DNA from: Paenibacillus sp. J23TS9 | GTDB taxonomy: Bacteria > Bacillota > Bacilli > Paenibacillales > Paenibacillaceae | Assembly (NCBI RefSeq): GCF_018403225.1 | Contig: NZ_BOSG01000001.1 | Location: 2,790,001 to 2,854,000 of the forward strand | Direction: 5' to 3' | DNA: 64,000 bases | Shown here: piece after piece, positions 50,749-60,001 of the stretch | Layout: every line of letters starts with the position of its first letter | How positions within the stretch are numbered: position 1 is the first letter of the stretch | The notes under the pieces: generated by a model | Databases searched by the model: none | Told to the model about the DNA's origin: nothing | Seen by the model: only the letters and a program-made list of their open reading frames with translations | Program-made: the position numbers and the translations under genes

Positions 50749-51930
50749 TTACTGTAAAGTATGAGCTGCCGCATCATTGGATGCTTTACTGCGTGCCTTC
50801 CATTTGATCGACATCAGTGCAGACCCCAGCGCTAACACAACGAAAATAACTCCGACCCAACCGTTGTAATAAACAGATGAGTTTTCAATGACAATACCGC
50901 CGATCGCGGAACCCAGCGCAATGCCGATATGCGATGCTGAACTGTTCAAGCTTTGCTGGATATTAGCCGACTCCGGCGCCGATTTAATCAGATAGCTCTG
51001 CAAAGACGGAGAGATGGACCAGCTCAAAGCGCTCCACACGATCATAACGATCAGGCAGACATAAACAGAAACCGTTGACAGCGGCATGAGGAACATGACA
51101 ACGGCAAATACACTCACGATTGCCAGAATGCTCTTCTCTGCTCCGAATTTATCTGTAACCCAGCCTCCAAGGCCGCCGCCCATGACCGCAGCAATGCCGA
51201 AGATCAAATAAAACAAGCTCAGTGCCGAAGCTCCCAGATGCAAAGTATCCTGCAGAAAAGGTGTCAAATAAGCATATAACGTTAAATGGCCCGTGAGCAT
51301 CAGAACCGAAATAAGCTGTCCAAATATGATTTTCCCGTTTTTCAAAGAGGCCAGCTGCTGACGAAGCGGAATCGCGGCCTCCGGCTGTGTCTTGGGTATG
51401 AAAATCTGAATAGCGATTAACGAAAGGACCGACAATGCCGTAATCATGATAAACGGAGCACGCCAGCCGAAAGCATTCCCCAGCATCATTCCGAATGGAA
51501 CGCCGAGCACGAGCGATCCGCTTACGCCCATGAAGATCACTCCGATCGCTCTGGCCTTATATTGTTCTTCCGCCATTCGCGAAGCCATGGTAATCGACAT
51601 GACCGTAATCAGCGCGCTGCTTGCAGCCGACAAAATCCGTGCAATGACCATGATCATAAAATTAGGACTTAACGAAGATAGCACATTACCGATAATGAAT
51701 ACTAGCAATGCATATTGGTACAGTCTTTTCCGTTCCATCCGGGCGGTTGCCGTAAGGAGCAGCGGACCCGACAGAGCGAAAATAATAGAATACAGCGTAA
51801 TAAGCTGACCCGCTGTGCTTAAAGAAATATGAAGATCTCTTGAGATCAAATCGAGAATGCCGCCTACAATCAGCTCTACCATGCCTGTCACAAAACAGGC
51901 AATCGCCAAAATGTAAATTTTAAAATTCAT
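50749..51930 (-). CDS. MFS transporter, arabinose-efflux-like
   Basis: A 393-residue major facilitator with 12 predicted membrane segments. The first segment and loop (I-L-A-I-A-C-F-V-T-G-M-V-E-L-I-V-G-G) and a basic R-M-E-R-K-R-L loop near residue 68 match the DHA1/arabinose-efflux group, which exports sugars or drugs. GGGAG lies about 14 bases before the ATG, a long spacing. A 20-base palindrome lies 50-70 bases upstream and a TrmB regulator gene is next to it on the same strand, so it is probably the regulator's target. The substrate is unknown. Confidence 0.9.
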   Translation of the reverse strand: MNFKIYILAIACFVTGMVELIVGGILDLISRDLHISLSTAGQLITLYSIIFALSGPLLLTATARMERKRLYQYALLVFIIGNVLSSLSPNFMIMVIARILSAASSALITVMSITMASRMAEEQYKARAIGVIFMGVSGSLVLGVPFGMMLGNAFGWRAPFIMITALSVLSLIAIQIFIPKTQPEAAIPLRQQLASLKNGKIIFGQLISVLMLTGHLTLYAYLTPFLQDTLHLGASALSLFYLIFGIAAVMGGGLGGWVTDKFGAEKSILAIVSVFAVVMFLMPLSTVSVYVCLIVMIVWSALSWSISPSLQSYLIKSAPESANIQQSLNSSASHIGIALGSAIGGIVIENSSVYYNGWVGVIFVVLALGSALMSIKWKARSKASNDAAAHTLQ

Positions 51931-51979
51931 ATGCTTCGTTGTGCTCCCTTCTCTGTGATGTCATCCATGTGTCTTTTTG

Positions 51980-51999
51980 GTTACTACCGTAATAGTAAC
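51980..51999. promoter_or_regulatory. GTTACTA-N6-TAGTAAC palindrome before the MFS gene
   Basis: Perfect 7-base arms (51980-51986 and 51993-51999) sit between the TrmB stop and the MFS start. A related palindrome lies after the MFS gene, and a half-site TAGTAAG lies just before the TrmB gene. A TrmB operator is inferred. Confidence 0.5.
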
Positions 52000-52044
52000 T
52001 TATAAACAACTCATCATCAAGCAGAAATTTCAGGCACAAAAAAA

Positions 52045-52066
52045 CGGACAGAGTACCCTCTATCCG
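52045..52066 (-). terminator. terminator of the TrmB regulator gene
   Basis: CGGACAGAG (52045-52053) pairs with CTCTATCCG (52058-52066) with one wobble. On the minus strand TTTTTTT follows. Confidence 0.8.
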
Positions 52067-52086
52067 CCAAGCAAACAGCCCTAATT

Positions 52087-52845
52087 TTAATACCGCAGCT
52101 GCAGGAGCTGCGCCATAATCTCCTTGTCCTTCATTAAGACATCGTTATATTTGGTTGTAATTTTGCTGAGAAGCACATCATGATAGAAATAATCCGTAAA
52201 CACTCGCACAAACGGTTGCGATCTCGTTTTAATGGCCTGCCATTCGTTATTTTCCACTCCGGCAAATATCACCTCGGCATCATCAACAATAAGCAGCCTG
52301 AAACGTTCCAGAGAAACATGCTCCTCGTTCGGTTCCATGATTACCAAATGATTCAATCCGCTCCGGATTTCTCCGACTGCCAGCGCTTCTACAGAAATCC
52401 CTTCCCGCTCCTTCTCCTCAAGAATGGGCAGATATTTGTGAAAATCATCCTTCCAGGACGAGTACCTGATCGTGGTATTGGCGTCAAGCATCATCTGCTT
52501 GATCTGCGAATCAATGGAGGTATCCGCTTTCAGGCTCCATACCCGGTCATCTACAATCTCTTTCTGCAGCTTTTGCTGCTCCAGCTCCTTGATATCGGAC
52601 TGGAACTCTGCAGTCAGCTTTTCGATAACCAGCGGCAGAGCCAAAGCCGTATACAGCTTTTTCTTTTCCGAAATCGACTCCATCACCATCCCTTTCTCTA
52701 CCATGCGGGAAATGACTTCGTAAATCTTCGCTTTTGGCACGCCGGAATGCTTCACAATCATCGTGGCGTCCATAGGCTGCATTGTAGCAGCAAGTGCTTC
52801 ATAGACTTTGCTTTCATACTGGGAAAATCCGAATTTATGCAACAA
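52087..52845 (-). CDS. TrmB-family transcriptional regulator
   Basis: A 252-residue regulator. The N-terminal winged helix (about 1-70) reads F-G-F-S-Q-Y-E-S-K-V-Y-E-A-L and P-K-A-K-I-Y-E-V-I-S-R-M-V-E-K-G-M-V, characteristic of TrmB. An amphipathic coiled coil (about 75-105) leads to a C-terminal phospholipase-D-like/effector domain. TrmB proteins bind maltose-type sugars or other small ligands. The start is a TTG (52845), or the next TTG (52842), with GGAAG close by. It is followed by its own terminator and then the MFS gene, its probable target. Confidence 0.9.
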   Translation of the reverse strand: MLHKFGFSQYESKVYEALAATMQPMDATMIVKHSGVPKAKIYEVISRMVEKGMVMESISEKKKLYTALALPLVIEKLTAEFQSDIKELEQQKLQKEIVDDRVWSLKADTSIDSQIKQMMLDANTTIRYSSWKDDFHKYLPILEEKEREGISVEALAVGEIRSGLNHLVIMEPNEEHVSLERFRLLIVDDAEVIFAGVENNEWQAIKTRSQPFVRVFTDYFYHDVLLSKITTKYNDVLMKDKEIMAQLLQLRY

Positions 52846-52885
52846 CGTCTTCCAACCCCGATCTATCGAACTTACTATTAATGTA

Positions 52886-53677
52886 TCATAAATCAGGGTT
52901 CTGAGGAATCTTCAGCTCGTCCACCCGGGACTTCGTCAGGTAGATGACCAGACACAGAATGATCATAAGGAATGCCATACTCGTCACAGTAGTTCCGAGT
53001 CCCAGTCCACCTTCGTCTTGAGGCTGGGATAAGTAATCGCCAATGGAAGCTCCGAAAGGCCGGGTCAGAACATATCCAAACCAAAAGGCAAATACCCCAT
53101 TTAGCTTAAACCGGAAAAAGGCAAGGGTAACAGCTCCAATCAGAGCTGCAAAAATAATGGCCGATAACGCGTAACCCAGGTTCAAACCCTCTGCCATGAG
53201 ATCCCCGGCAGCAGTACCTAGTGCAAAGGTGAACAGGATAGTCAGCCAATAAAAAAGCTCACGTTTACGTGTGTTTATCGAGTGAATGGAAAGTGTCTTT
53301 TCACTTGCGTACCAAGCTGCAAAGGTTGCTAACAGAGCAATCGCGAAAATAATCGTGGCTGTTGAGAGCGCCATGCCCAGATTGTCGACCAGGTTATCGG
53401 TAACCAATGTGCCGACCACGCTGATCAGAACAACCGCCAGCCAATATAGTGACGGGATATACTTTTCACACCTGATCTGGAAGAATAGCACCAGCAAGAG
53501 CAGTACTGCCATTAATAGGGATGTACTTGATAAACCCCAATTCAGATTGAAATTCAAAAAGTCAGCAGCTGTCTCCCCTACCGTGGTAGCCATAATTTTA
53601 ATAATCCAGAAAAAAATCGTTACTTGCGGTACCTTGCCCAGCAGCAGATTGTCCTTTTTAAGACTAACATCATTCAT
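52886..53677 (-). CDS. COG4705-like membrane protein with fourfold internal repeat
   Basis: A 263-residue integral membrane protein that I recognise as the COG4705 'uncharacterized membrane-anchored protein' type. It has about eight hydrophobic segments arranged as four repeats. Each carries a G-x(2-4)-[ED]-x-x-x-[DE] core: T-T-V-G-E-T-A-A-D near 31, G-T-L-V-T-D-N-L-V-D near 89, G-T-A-A-G-D-L-M-A-E near 154 and G-A-S-I-G-D-Y-L near 209. Acidic residues inside membrane segments suggest cation transport, but this is only inference. GAGGAGG lies eight bases before the ATG. It stands between a TrmB gene and a VanRS-like pair, the latter a possible controller. Confidence 0.8.
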   Translation of the reverse strand: MNDVSLKKDNLLLGKVPQVTIFFWIIKIMATTVGETAADFLNFNLNWGLSSTSLLMAVLLLLVLFFQIRCEKYIPSLYWLAVVLISVVGTLVTDNLVDNLGMALSTATIIFAIALLATFAAWYASEKTLSIHSINTRKRELFYWLTILFTFALGTAAGDLMAEGLNLGYALSAIIFAALIGAVTLAFFRFKLNGVFAFWFGYVLTRPFGASIGDYLSQPQDEGGLGLGTTVTSMAFLMIILCLVIYLTKSRVDELKIPQNPDL

Positions 53678-53773
53678 TCGCTAATCCTCCTCATGTATCT
53701 CAGCATTTTCCTAACCATACATGCTTTGTATGAGAACTCCATGAGAATTTACGTTAGTCTGAAATGACAGAAC

Positions 53774-54886
53774 TCACTGATCCGTACCTGTCTGCGTATC
53801 CAAGGGCAATCTCACTTCAAATAGCGTCCGGATGTGGCTGCTTTGAACGGTTACCGTCCCTTCATGCTGCTCCACAATGTTTTTGGTGATAAACAGGCCA
53901 ATACCTGTGCTTCCCGATGGATGCGTTCGGGCTTGATCGCCGGTATATAACATATCAAAAATATGCGGCAGATCCTTCGGGTCAATACAAGCTCCGTAAT
54001 TGATGACCTGTACAACTACATCTTTCATATCTACAAAACCATGGATGTCAATAAACCCGCCTTCACTTCCATAGCGAATCGCATTCGTTAGGAGATTCTC
54101 GAACACGCGAGCCAGCAGCTCACCATCCCCGCAAATGTTCAACTCCCGATCCACAGACAATTTCGCTGTTACATCATTTTTCTCGAAAACAGGGTAAAAC
54201 TCTTCATTTAACTGCATCAGCAGCTCACTGAGATCAAACGGCTTTTTATCAAGATTCAACCGGCCGTAGTTCATCCGGGCAATTTCAAACAATTCATCGA
54301 TCAGCTTTTGCAAACGCTGCGACTTGGTATAAGCAATCGTGGTATAGTGCCTGGCCTGTTCCGCTGACATTTCATTGTCCTTCAGAATAAAATCCAGATA
54401 CCCGATGACTGAGGTCAGGGGTGTACGAAGATCATGAGCCAGGTTCAGAACCAGCTGATCCTTGCTGTTCTCCGCATAATCCCCTCTCTCTACCGCTTCC
54501 TGGAGCTTTTTCATTGCCAGATTAATGTCGGCTCCGATGGCTCCGAATTCATCCTTGGATGAAATCCGGACCTCATGGGTAAACTCCCCCGCCGCCAGCT
54601 GGTGAATCCCTTTGGAAATTTTTTTGAAATATGAAGCGTAGGACTTGGTAAGCAAGAAAAAAAACAAAATGGCCAGCGGGATAAAAATGATCAGAAAGGA
54701 ATTTACATCGCCAATGTCTCTCATAACATACCGTATTTTTGTCAGCGGATTCTCGAAGCGAACCTCTGACCGGTAGTAATGCTGAAGTATTTTATAGATC
54801 GCAAAGGTGATACTGCCGGATATCAGCATGCTGCCCATCAGCAGCAGAATCATACGTGTCCGAAAGCTGAATAATATCTTACCCAT
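53774..54886 (-). CDS. sensor histidine kinase, VanS-like
   Basis: A 370-residue membrane kinase with two membrane segments (about 12-32 and 60-80) and a short extracellular loop, a HAMP linker, an H box L-A-H-D-L-R-T-P-L-T-S-V-I-G-Y-L near residue 155, an N box E-N-L-L-T-N-A-I-R-Y near 265 and G boxes to residue 340 (G-S-T-G-I-G-L-F). The small loop means it probably senses a membrane-level or simple signal. Its start overlaps the end of the response-regulator gene by eight bases. The neighbouring COG4705-like gene may be a target. Confidence 0.93.
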   Translation of the reverse strand: MGKILFSFRTRMILLLMGSMLISGSITFAIYKILQHYYRSEVRFENPLTKIRYVMRDIGDVNSFLIIFIPLAILFFFLLTKSYASYFKKISKGIHQLAAGEFTHEVRISSKDEFGAIGADINLAMKKLQEAVERGDYAENSKDQLVLNLAHDLRTPLTSVIGYLDFILKDNEMSAEQARHYTTIAYTKSQRLQKLIDELFEIARMNYGRLNLDKKPFDLSELLMQLNEEFYPVFEKNDVTAKLSVDRELNICGDGELLARVFENLLTNAIRYGSEGGFIDIHGFVDMKDVVVQVINYGACIDPKDLPHIFDMLYTGDQARTHPSGSTGIGLFITKNIVEQHEGTVTVQSSHIRTLFEVRLPLDTQTGTDQ

Positions 54887-55568
54887 GGAGCGTATAGCCT
54901 ACCCCCCACACCGTTTTAATAAATTTGTTCTTATCTTCGCCGAGCTTTTTCCGTAAGGTACGGATATGCACCATTACTGTATTTCCGCCTTCGAAGTAGT
55001 CCTCGCCCCATACCTGCTCAAATATATTTTCAGCGCTGAACACTTTCTTGGGATGTCTGGCCATCAGGTACAAAATATCAAATTCCTTAGGTGTGAGTTC
55101 AATGGTATCCCCATACAGGTCCACAGTCCGCTGTTCGGGATAAATGACCAATCCCCCTACCTCAATAACCGGTTTGCTTGCCGGAGCCAATTGGGTCAGC
55201 TGCATGATCCGCCGTAGATGGGCGTTCACGCGGGCAACCAGCTCCATTGGATTAAACGGCTTGGTCATGTAGTCATCCGCCCCGCGAACCAGCCCCTCGA
55301 TCTTATCTAAATCTGATGCTTTAGCGCTCAAAAATATGATCGGCATATAATATTGTTCCCGGATCTGTCTTGTTACTTCATAACCATCAAATTTGGGCAT
55401 CATAATATCCAAAATCGCCAGATCAATGGGCTGCGTATGAACAGCCTGGATGGCATCCTGCCCGTTATGTACTGTAATGCAGTGATAACCTTCTTTTTTC
55501 AAATGTAATTCTATCAATCCCGCAATTTCTTGTTCATCGTCTGCGATTAAAATCGTAATACGATTCAT
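54879..55568 (-). CDS. OmpR/PhoB-family response regulator, VanR-like
   Basis: A 229-residue response regulator. The receiver has D-D near 10-11, phospho-acceptor Asp in L-A-I-L-D-I-M-M-P near residue 54, and Lys in Y-M-T-K-P-F near 103. The winged-helix output domain (about 130-228) contains L-T-P-K-E-F-D-I-L-Y-L and ends T-V-W-G-V-G-Y-T-L-H-G. GGAGGGG precedes the ATG. It is first in the two-gene unit and overlaps the kinase gene. Confidence 0.94.
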   Translation of the reverse strand: MNRITILIADDEQEIAGLIELHLKKEGYHCITVHNGQDAIQAVHTQPIDLAILDIMMPKFDGYEVTRQIREQYYMPIIFLSAKASDLDKIEGLVRGADDYMTKPFNPMELVARVNAHLRRIMQLTQLAPASKPVIEVGGLVIYPEQRTVDLYGDTIELTPKEFDILYLMARHPKKVFSAENIFEQVWGEDYFEGGNTVMVHIRTLRKKLGEDKNKFIKTVWGVGYTLHG

Positions 55569-55620
55569 TTCATCCCCTCCATTACCAACTTAACATAAGA
55601 TGTCCGTAAATGACAAAAAA

Positions 55621-55637
55621 GCGCCGTTAAGCGGCGC
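55621..55637 (-). terminator. terminator of the quinone oxidoreductase gene
   Basis: GCGCCG (55621-55626) and CGGCGC (55632-55637) form a compact GC stem. On the minus strand TTTTTTGTC follows. Confidence 0.88.
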
Positions 55638-55666
55638 CTTTGTACTGGTTGAAGCTTGTTTATTTT

Positions 55667-56635
55667 TTAAGGTATCAGTAAAATCTTGCCCGTACTCTTG
55701 CGGCTTTCTAAAAACCGGTGCGCCTCTGCACCTTCATGCAGTCTGAAAACAGCCGGCTCTCCCAATATCAGCCGTCCTTTTCTCACCTCAGAGAACAGGG
55801 ATTCAGCACGATGGATTCGTTCACTCTTTGTGGTGACATGATTCCACAGATCCCCTCCCGTTAGCGTTTTGGAAGTATCCATCAGCATTCTTGGATCAAC
55901 GGGCTGCGGGTCACCGCCTGACATGCCGTAGAATACAACCGCTCCTTTGGTACGGACAACCGCAAAGCTGTCCATCAGCGTTGAGCCGACAGAATCATAT
56001 GCAACACGAACGCCATCTCCATCGGATGACCAGGCTGGAACTGCTTTTGTCCAAGCTTCCTGATACAGCATAACTTCGTCCGCACCTGCTTCCAATGCCA
56101 CCTTTTTCTTAGCGTCGGTTGAGGTCAATCCGAACACCCGGGCACCTTTAGCTTTGCATAATTGTGTCAGCAGCTGGCCTACCCCGCCTGCCACAGCATG
56201 TATAAGAACCTCATCCCCAGCCTGCACCCGGTAACTGTCATTCGCAAGATAATGTGCAGTTAATCCCTGCAATAGCAAGGAAGAAGCCTGTTCAAACGAT
56301 ATATCATCAGGTAGGGGTATTATTTTCTCATCGGGAACGGACACCCGCTCCGCATTTGCCAATGGAACATCTGCAAAAGCAACCCGGTCGCCTATATGCA
56401 AGCCGCTGACACCCGGCCCCACCTGCTCAATCACACCTGCACCTTCATAGCCAAGAATATATGGAGGCATTCCTGTTAAATGATAATTACCTTTTCTACG
56501 GTAAATATCAGCAAAATTAAGACCAATCGCCTTCATCTTGACGATAACATGCCCGGCAGAGATCTCCGGATCTGGGATATCCCTGTATTCTAACACTTCC
56601 GGTCCACCGAACTGATCAAACACCAAGGCTTTCAA
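55667..56635 (-). CDS. quinone oxidoreductase-like zinc-free alcohol dehydrogenase
   Basis: A 322-residue medium-chain dehydrogenase of the NADPH:quinone reductase type. It has the GroES-like N domain (V-F-D-Q-F-G-G-P-E-V-L near residue 5, G-Y-E-G-A-G-V near 66) and the nucleotide loop A-V-A-G-G-V-G-Q-L near 148. The cysteine set of the catalytic zinc site is not seen. The start is a TTG at 56635, seven bases after AAGGAGG; an open frame runs 59 codons further upstream and would overlap the next gene. It is monocistronic with its own terminator. Confidence 0.92.
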   Translation of the reverse strand: MKALVFDQFGGPEVLEYRDIPDPEISAGHVIVKMKAIGLNFADIYRRKGNYHLTGMPPYILGYEGAGVIEQVGPGVSGLHIGDRVAFADVPLANAERVSVPDEKIIPLPDDISFEQASSLLLQGLTAHYLANDSYRVQAGDEVLIHAVAGGVGQLLTQLCKAKGARVFGLTSTDAKKKVALEAGADEVMLYQEAWTKAVPAWSSDGDGVRVAYDSVGSTLMDSFAVVRTKGAVVFYGMSGGDPQPVDPRMLMDTSKTLTGGDLWNHVTTKSERIHRAESLFSEVRKGRLILGEPAVFRLHEGAEAHRFLESRKSTGKILLIP

Positions 56636-56736
56636 GGGCTTACCTCCTTTTTCTTCTATTCTGACTCGCTTATTGTAACATATACCAGCATTTCTTCTTA
56701 AACGAACGGCCGGTTTAGTCGAGCTAACATAAAAAA

Positions 56737-56767
56737 GAGAAACCAGGTATGTTTGCTCCGGCTTCTC
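56737..56767 (-). terminator. terminator of the ECF transporter operon
   Basis: GAGAAACC (56737-56744) pairs with GGCTTCTC (56760-56767) with one G-U pair on the minus strand, followed by TTTTTTATG. Confidence 0.7.
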
Positions 56768-56793
56768 GTATTCTAATAACATCGTTTGAAATC

Positions 56794-57624
56794 TTATGAA
56801 AATGGATACCAAAAATTCTTGAGCACTTTGACCTTCAACCAGATGCCCCCCCCAAGCAAAACGACACCGAGGACAGCAAATATCCAGTCCATGGGTTCCA
56901 TGTCTTTGCCGTTGTACCAGGTACGGCGCTTCTGCGTGCCAAATCCGCGCAGTTCCATCGCATTGGTGACGGAATCGATCCGGTGAAGGGCTGACTGTAG
57001 AACAGGAACGACGACTGCCGCTAAATTGCGAAGACGCTGCATAATGCTGCCATCCTCTTTGGATATCCCCATTCCGCGTGCTTGCATCGAATTCAGGGTG
57101 CTGCGGAACTCTTCCGTCAGATCCGGGATATACCGCAGTGCAATGCTGACCGCATATGCGATTTTATATGGAATGCCGATCCGGTTCAGACTGCTGGCAA
57201 AAGCGCTGGGCTGCGTGGTGAAAATACACAGGATCGTTATCGGCAGCAGCGTCAAGTACTTCGCCGACAAAGTCAAAACATAAAACAACGTTTCCGTATT
57301 GATCGTATTATAACCGAGCGGGATGACGGGCGTGTTCGTACCGGTGAGCCTGGTTCCAAACGTCGGTGTAATAAGCAGGATGAAGATTCCGTTCAGCACA
57401 GTAAAAATAATCATCAGCCAGAACAAAAAGGCCATCCGCTTAAATGGAATACCGGCAGTAACAAGCAGCGTAATGCCAACGATAAGCATCGGCACAAACA
57501 CACGCAAATCCAAAAACATGTAAGTCATGACCGTCCAGGCCATAAACAACACCAGCTTGACAGCTCCATCCAGCCGGTGAAACAGCGAGCTCCCCGTCAC
57601 ATAGAGGCTTCCCGTTCTATTCAT
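56794..57624 (-). CDS. energy-coupling factor transporter T component
   Basis: A 276-residue membrane protein (EcfT). It has several membrane segments and two Ala-Arg-Gly-type coupling motifs on a cytoplasmic helix pair: S-M-Q-A-R-G-M-G near residue 177 and A-M-E-L-R-G-F-G near 215, which grip the two ATPase domains. The ATG at 57624 overlaps the ATPase gene end by eight bases; 26 earlier in-frame codons lie inside that gene. It is the last gene of the S-ATPase-T operon. Confidence 0.92.
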   Translation of the reverse strand: MNRTGSLYVTGSSLFHRLDGAVKLVLFMAWTVMTYMFLDLRVFVPMLIVGITLLVTAGIPFKRMAFLFWLMIIFTVLNGIFILLITPTFGTRLTGTNTPVIPLGYNTINTETLFYVLTLSAKYLTLLPITILCIFTTQPSAFASSLNRIGIPYKIAYAVSIALRYIPDLTEEFRSTLNSMQARGMGISKEDGSIMQRLRNLAAVVVPVLQSALHRIDSVTNAMELRGFGTQKRRTWYNGKDMEPMDWIFAVLGVVLLGGGIWLKVKVLKNFWYPFS

Positions 57625-59323
57625 GGCCTTTCCCCTTTTTCTCTTCGTTAATAAATGCCTGCACGAACCGCTCCGGGGATGCCAGCCCGTTCGCTTTGGC
57701 AAACAAGGACAGCGAGGTCTCCTTCAGGTGGGCAGCTTCGGTAATCTCCGGACTGCTTAGAACAGCCGTAACCGAATCCTCGGCAATCACCCGGCCTCCG
57801 CTTAGAACGATTGCCCGGGCAGCATACTCGAGCGCCAGGTACATGTCATGGGTAATCAAGAGAAATCCCATGCCGCGGCTGGATAAGGATTCGATAAAAT
57901 CCATAAATTCTTTATAATGATGATAATCTTGTCCGGCGGTTGGCTCATCCAGAATGATGATTTTCGGCTCCAATACGAGTATGGAGGCGATACTGAGCCG
58001 TTTCTTCTGCCCATAACTGAGCGCGGAGACCGGCCAATTGCGGAACGGGTACAGCCCGCAAATCCTCAGCGCGTTTTCAACACGTTCCTTGATTTCTGCA
58101 GCGGGTATACCCCTGACTTTCAGCCCTAGTCCAACCTCTTCCGCAATCATATGCTGCGTAATCATCCGGTTCGGATTCTGCATCACATACCCGATGGCTT
58201 CGCCCCGGCGGCGGATGGACCAAGTGCTGATATCCTGTCCGTCATAGAACATCCTGCCGGAATGCGGCTTCAGAATACCCGTAATCAACTGCGACAGCGT
58301 AGATTTGCCGGCTCCATTATTACCAAGCAGTGCAACAATTTCACCCGCTCCGATTTGCAGAGAAACATCCTGAATGACCAGATGCTTCGGATCATAACCA
58401 AACGTAATCCCGCTGACCTCCAGTAATGCATGCGAATACTCACGTTCCTGCTTGACTCCCGTTTGTTCGCTCCACGTATCAAGCTTGGGTTTCAATCCGG
58501 GAATATCCAGCGGCCGGGGAAAACTCAGTCCTTTTACATCCCTAATCGGAATGCCTGCATGTTCAAGGGCTTCTACATAAAGCGGCGGTCTGAGGCCGTA
58601 GCTGCGGAGGATACCGGATGATAAAACTTCATCCGGTGTACTCATGGCTGCAATCCGTCCTTCATTCATCAGCACGATACGATCCACCGCTTGCTGCAGC
58701 ACGTCCTCGACACGGTGCTCGATAATGATAATCGTCTTGCCGCTCTCCCGGTGAATATCGTCGATGAGCTGCATAGCCTTACGCCCGCTGGCCGGATCAA
58801 GATTCGCCAGAGGCTCATCGAATAGAAGCACATCTGCATCGGTGGATAGAACACCCGCCAAGGAGACATGTTGCTTTTGCCCTCCCGACAGTTCATACGG
58901 GCTATGCTCGATATATTCGAGCATGTCGACCATATTCAGTGAGGCCGCTACCTTCTGCTTCATCTGCTGGCGCGGCATCATTTTGTTTTCCAAGACAAAG
59001 GCTGTATCCTCGGCAACCGTAAGCCCCACGAACTGGGAATCCTGATCCTGCAGGATCGTCCCAACCGTGCGGCTCAATTCAAAAATGCTTAAGTCCGAAG
59101 GGTTTTGACCGGCAATCTTTAAGCTGCCTGTGGCTTCTCCCCCGTATGTAAAAGGAATAAGCCCATTGATACAATGGGCCAATGTCGATTTGCCAGATCC
59201 GCTGGGTCCTGCAATCCAGATCTTCTCCCCCGGATAAATATCCAGCGTAATCTCTTTTAGCGTAGGCTCTGACTGATTTTTATATTTAAATCCATAATGT
59301 TGAAACGAGATGATTGGCTGCAT
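57617..59323 (-). CDS. energy-coupling factor ATPase with two fused ABC domains
   Basis: A 568-residue cytoplasmic ATPase with two complete ABC domains in one chain. Domain one has G-P-S-G-S-G-K-S-T near residue 38, L-S-G-G-Q-K-Q near 140 and L-L-F-D-E-P near 163. Domain two has G-N-N-G-A-G-K-S-T near 325, L-S-Y-G-Q-K-K (a Tyr in place of the usual Gly) near 426 and I-I-L-D-E-P near 448. Single-chain dual ATPases are typical of YkoD-like ECF systems. The ATG at 59323 has AGGAG eleven bases ahead; a GTG at 59359 is the alternative. It feeds energy to the S and T components beside it. Confidence 0.92.
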   Translation of the reverse strand: MQPIISFQHYGFKYKNQSEPTLKEITLDIYPGEKIWIAGPSGSGKSTLAHCINGLIPFTYGGEATGSLKIAGQNPSDLSIFELSRTVGTILQDQDSQFVGLTVAEDTAFVLENKMMPRQQMKQKVAASLNMVDMLEYIEHSPYELSGGQKQHVSLAGVLSTDADVLLFDEPLANLDPASGRKAMQLIDDIHRESGKTIIIIEHRVEDVLQQAVDRIVLMNEGRIAAMSTPDEVLSSGILRSYGLRPPLYVEALEHAGIPIRDVKGLSFPRPLDIPGLKPKLDTWSEQTGVKQEREYSHALLEVSGITFGYDPKHLVIQDVSLQIGAGEIVALLGNNGAGKSTLSQLITGILKPHSGRMFYDGQDISTWSIRRRGEAIGYVMQNPNRMITQHMIAEEVGLGLKVRGIPAAEIKERVENALRICGLYPFRNWPVSALSYGQKKRLSIASILVLEPKIIILDEPTAGQDYHHYKEFMDFIESLSSRGMGFLLITHDMYLALEYAARAIVLSGGRVIAEDSVTAVLSSPEITEAAHLKETSLSLFAKANGLASPERFVQAFINEEKKGKGHE

Positions 59324-59361
59324 AACGTTTAAAACTCCTATCCATTCAGTGCTCTCCACAC

Positions 59362-59922
59362 TTACTCGTTGACGCTCAAATTGCTGACTTTGGCGTTTCT
59401 CTTCGCGAAGCCGATCACGGCCGGAACGCCAAGCACCAGAAACACGATCATATTCGAAATCGAAGCTGCAGTTACCTGTACAACCAATTTGTCAGACGGC
59501 TCTCCCATGAAGGCAATATCAAACCATCCGGAGAACAGCAGCGATAAAATGATGCCGACAATGCCGTAAATAACGAACAAACCGATATGCTTCCCTTTAT
59601 AAATACCATTCTGCGGGTCAAATCCTTTGGACAAATAGATAAGTCCCATAAATGCGGCGGTAATGCCTGAGCCGAGGGCCCAACCCCACCATACCGTGCC
59701 GCTGGTCAACAGATCATTGAGCACGTGGCCGATCAACCCGGCAATAAACCCGACAACCGGGCCGAACAGGGCGCCAAAAATCGCCAGCAGAGCAATCGCC
59801 GGACGCAGCGAGGTATCGGGTCCCACAGGAATTCCAATAAAGCTGGTGGCTCCATACAGGGCCGCACCGATGCCTATGGTCACCACAGTTCTTGTGTTTA
59901 ACTGAAAAATGGATTTTTTCAA
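59362..59922 (-). CDS. ECF transporter substrate-binding (S) component, UPF0397-like
   Basis: A 186-residue membrane protein with about six membrane segments, close in length and pattern to UPF0397 (V-V-T-I-G-I-G-A-A-L-Y-G near residue 15; F-G-P-V-V-G-F-I-A-G-L-I-G-H near 55; W-W-G-W-A-L near 78). The S component defines the cargo, in this group probably a vitamin such as riboflavin or thiamine precursor; the ligand cannot be read here. The start is TTG at 59922, with AAAGGTGA ahead; an upstream in-frame ATG at 60030 sits in the promoter region. First gene of the operon. Confidence 0.88.
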   Translation of the reverse strand: MKKSIFQLNTRTVVTIGIGAALYGATSFIGIPVGPDTSLRPAIALLAIFGALFGPVVGFIAGLIGHVLNDLLTSGTVWWGWALGSGITAAFMGLIYLSKGFDPQNGIYKGKHIGLFVIYGIVGIILSLLFSGWFDIAFMGEPSDKLVVQVTAASISNMIVFLVLGVPAVIGFAKRNAKVSNLSVNE

Positions 59923-60001
59923 AGCAGAGTCACCTTTCTCAAACGTGATATTCAATAACTTCAATGTCCAAATACGAACATTAAACATTAATGGTACTAT
60001 A

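Noticed and set aside
59923..60001. Possible riboswitch in the leader of the ECF operon.
   Set aside because: The leader is only about 75 bases and no FMN, TPP or other aptamer core could be recognised.
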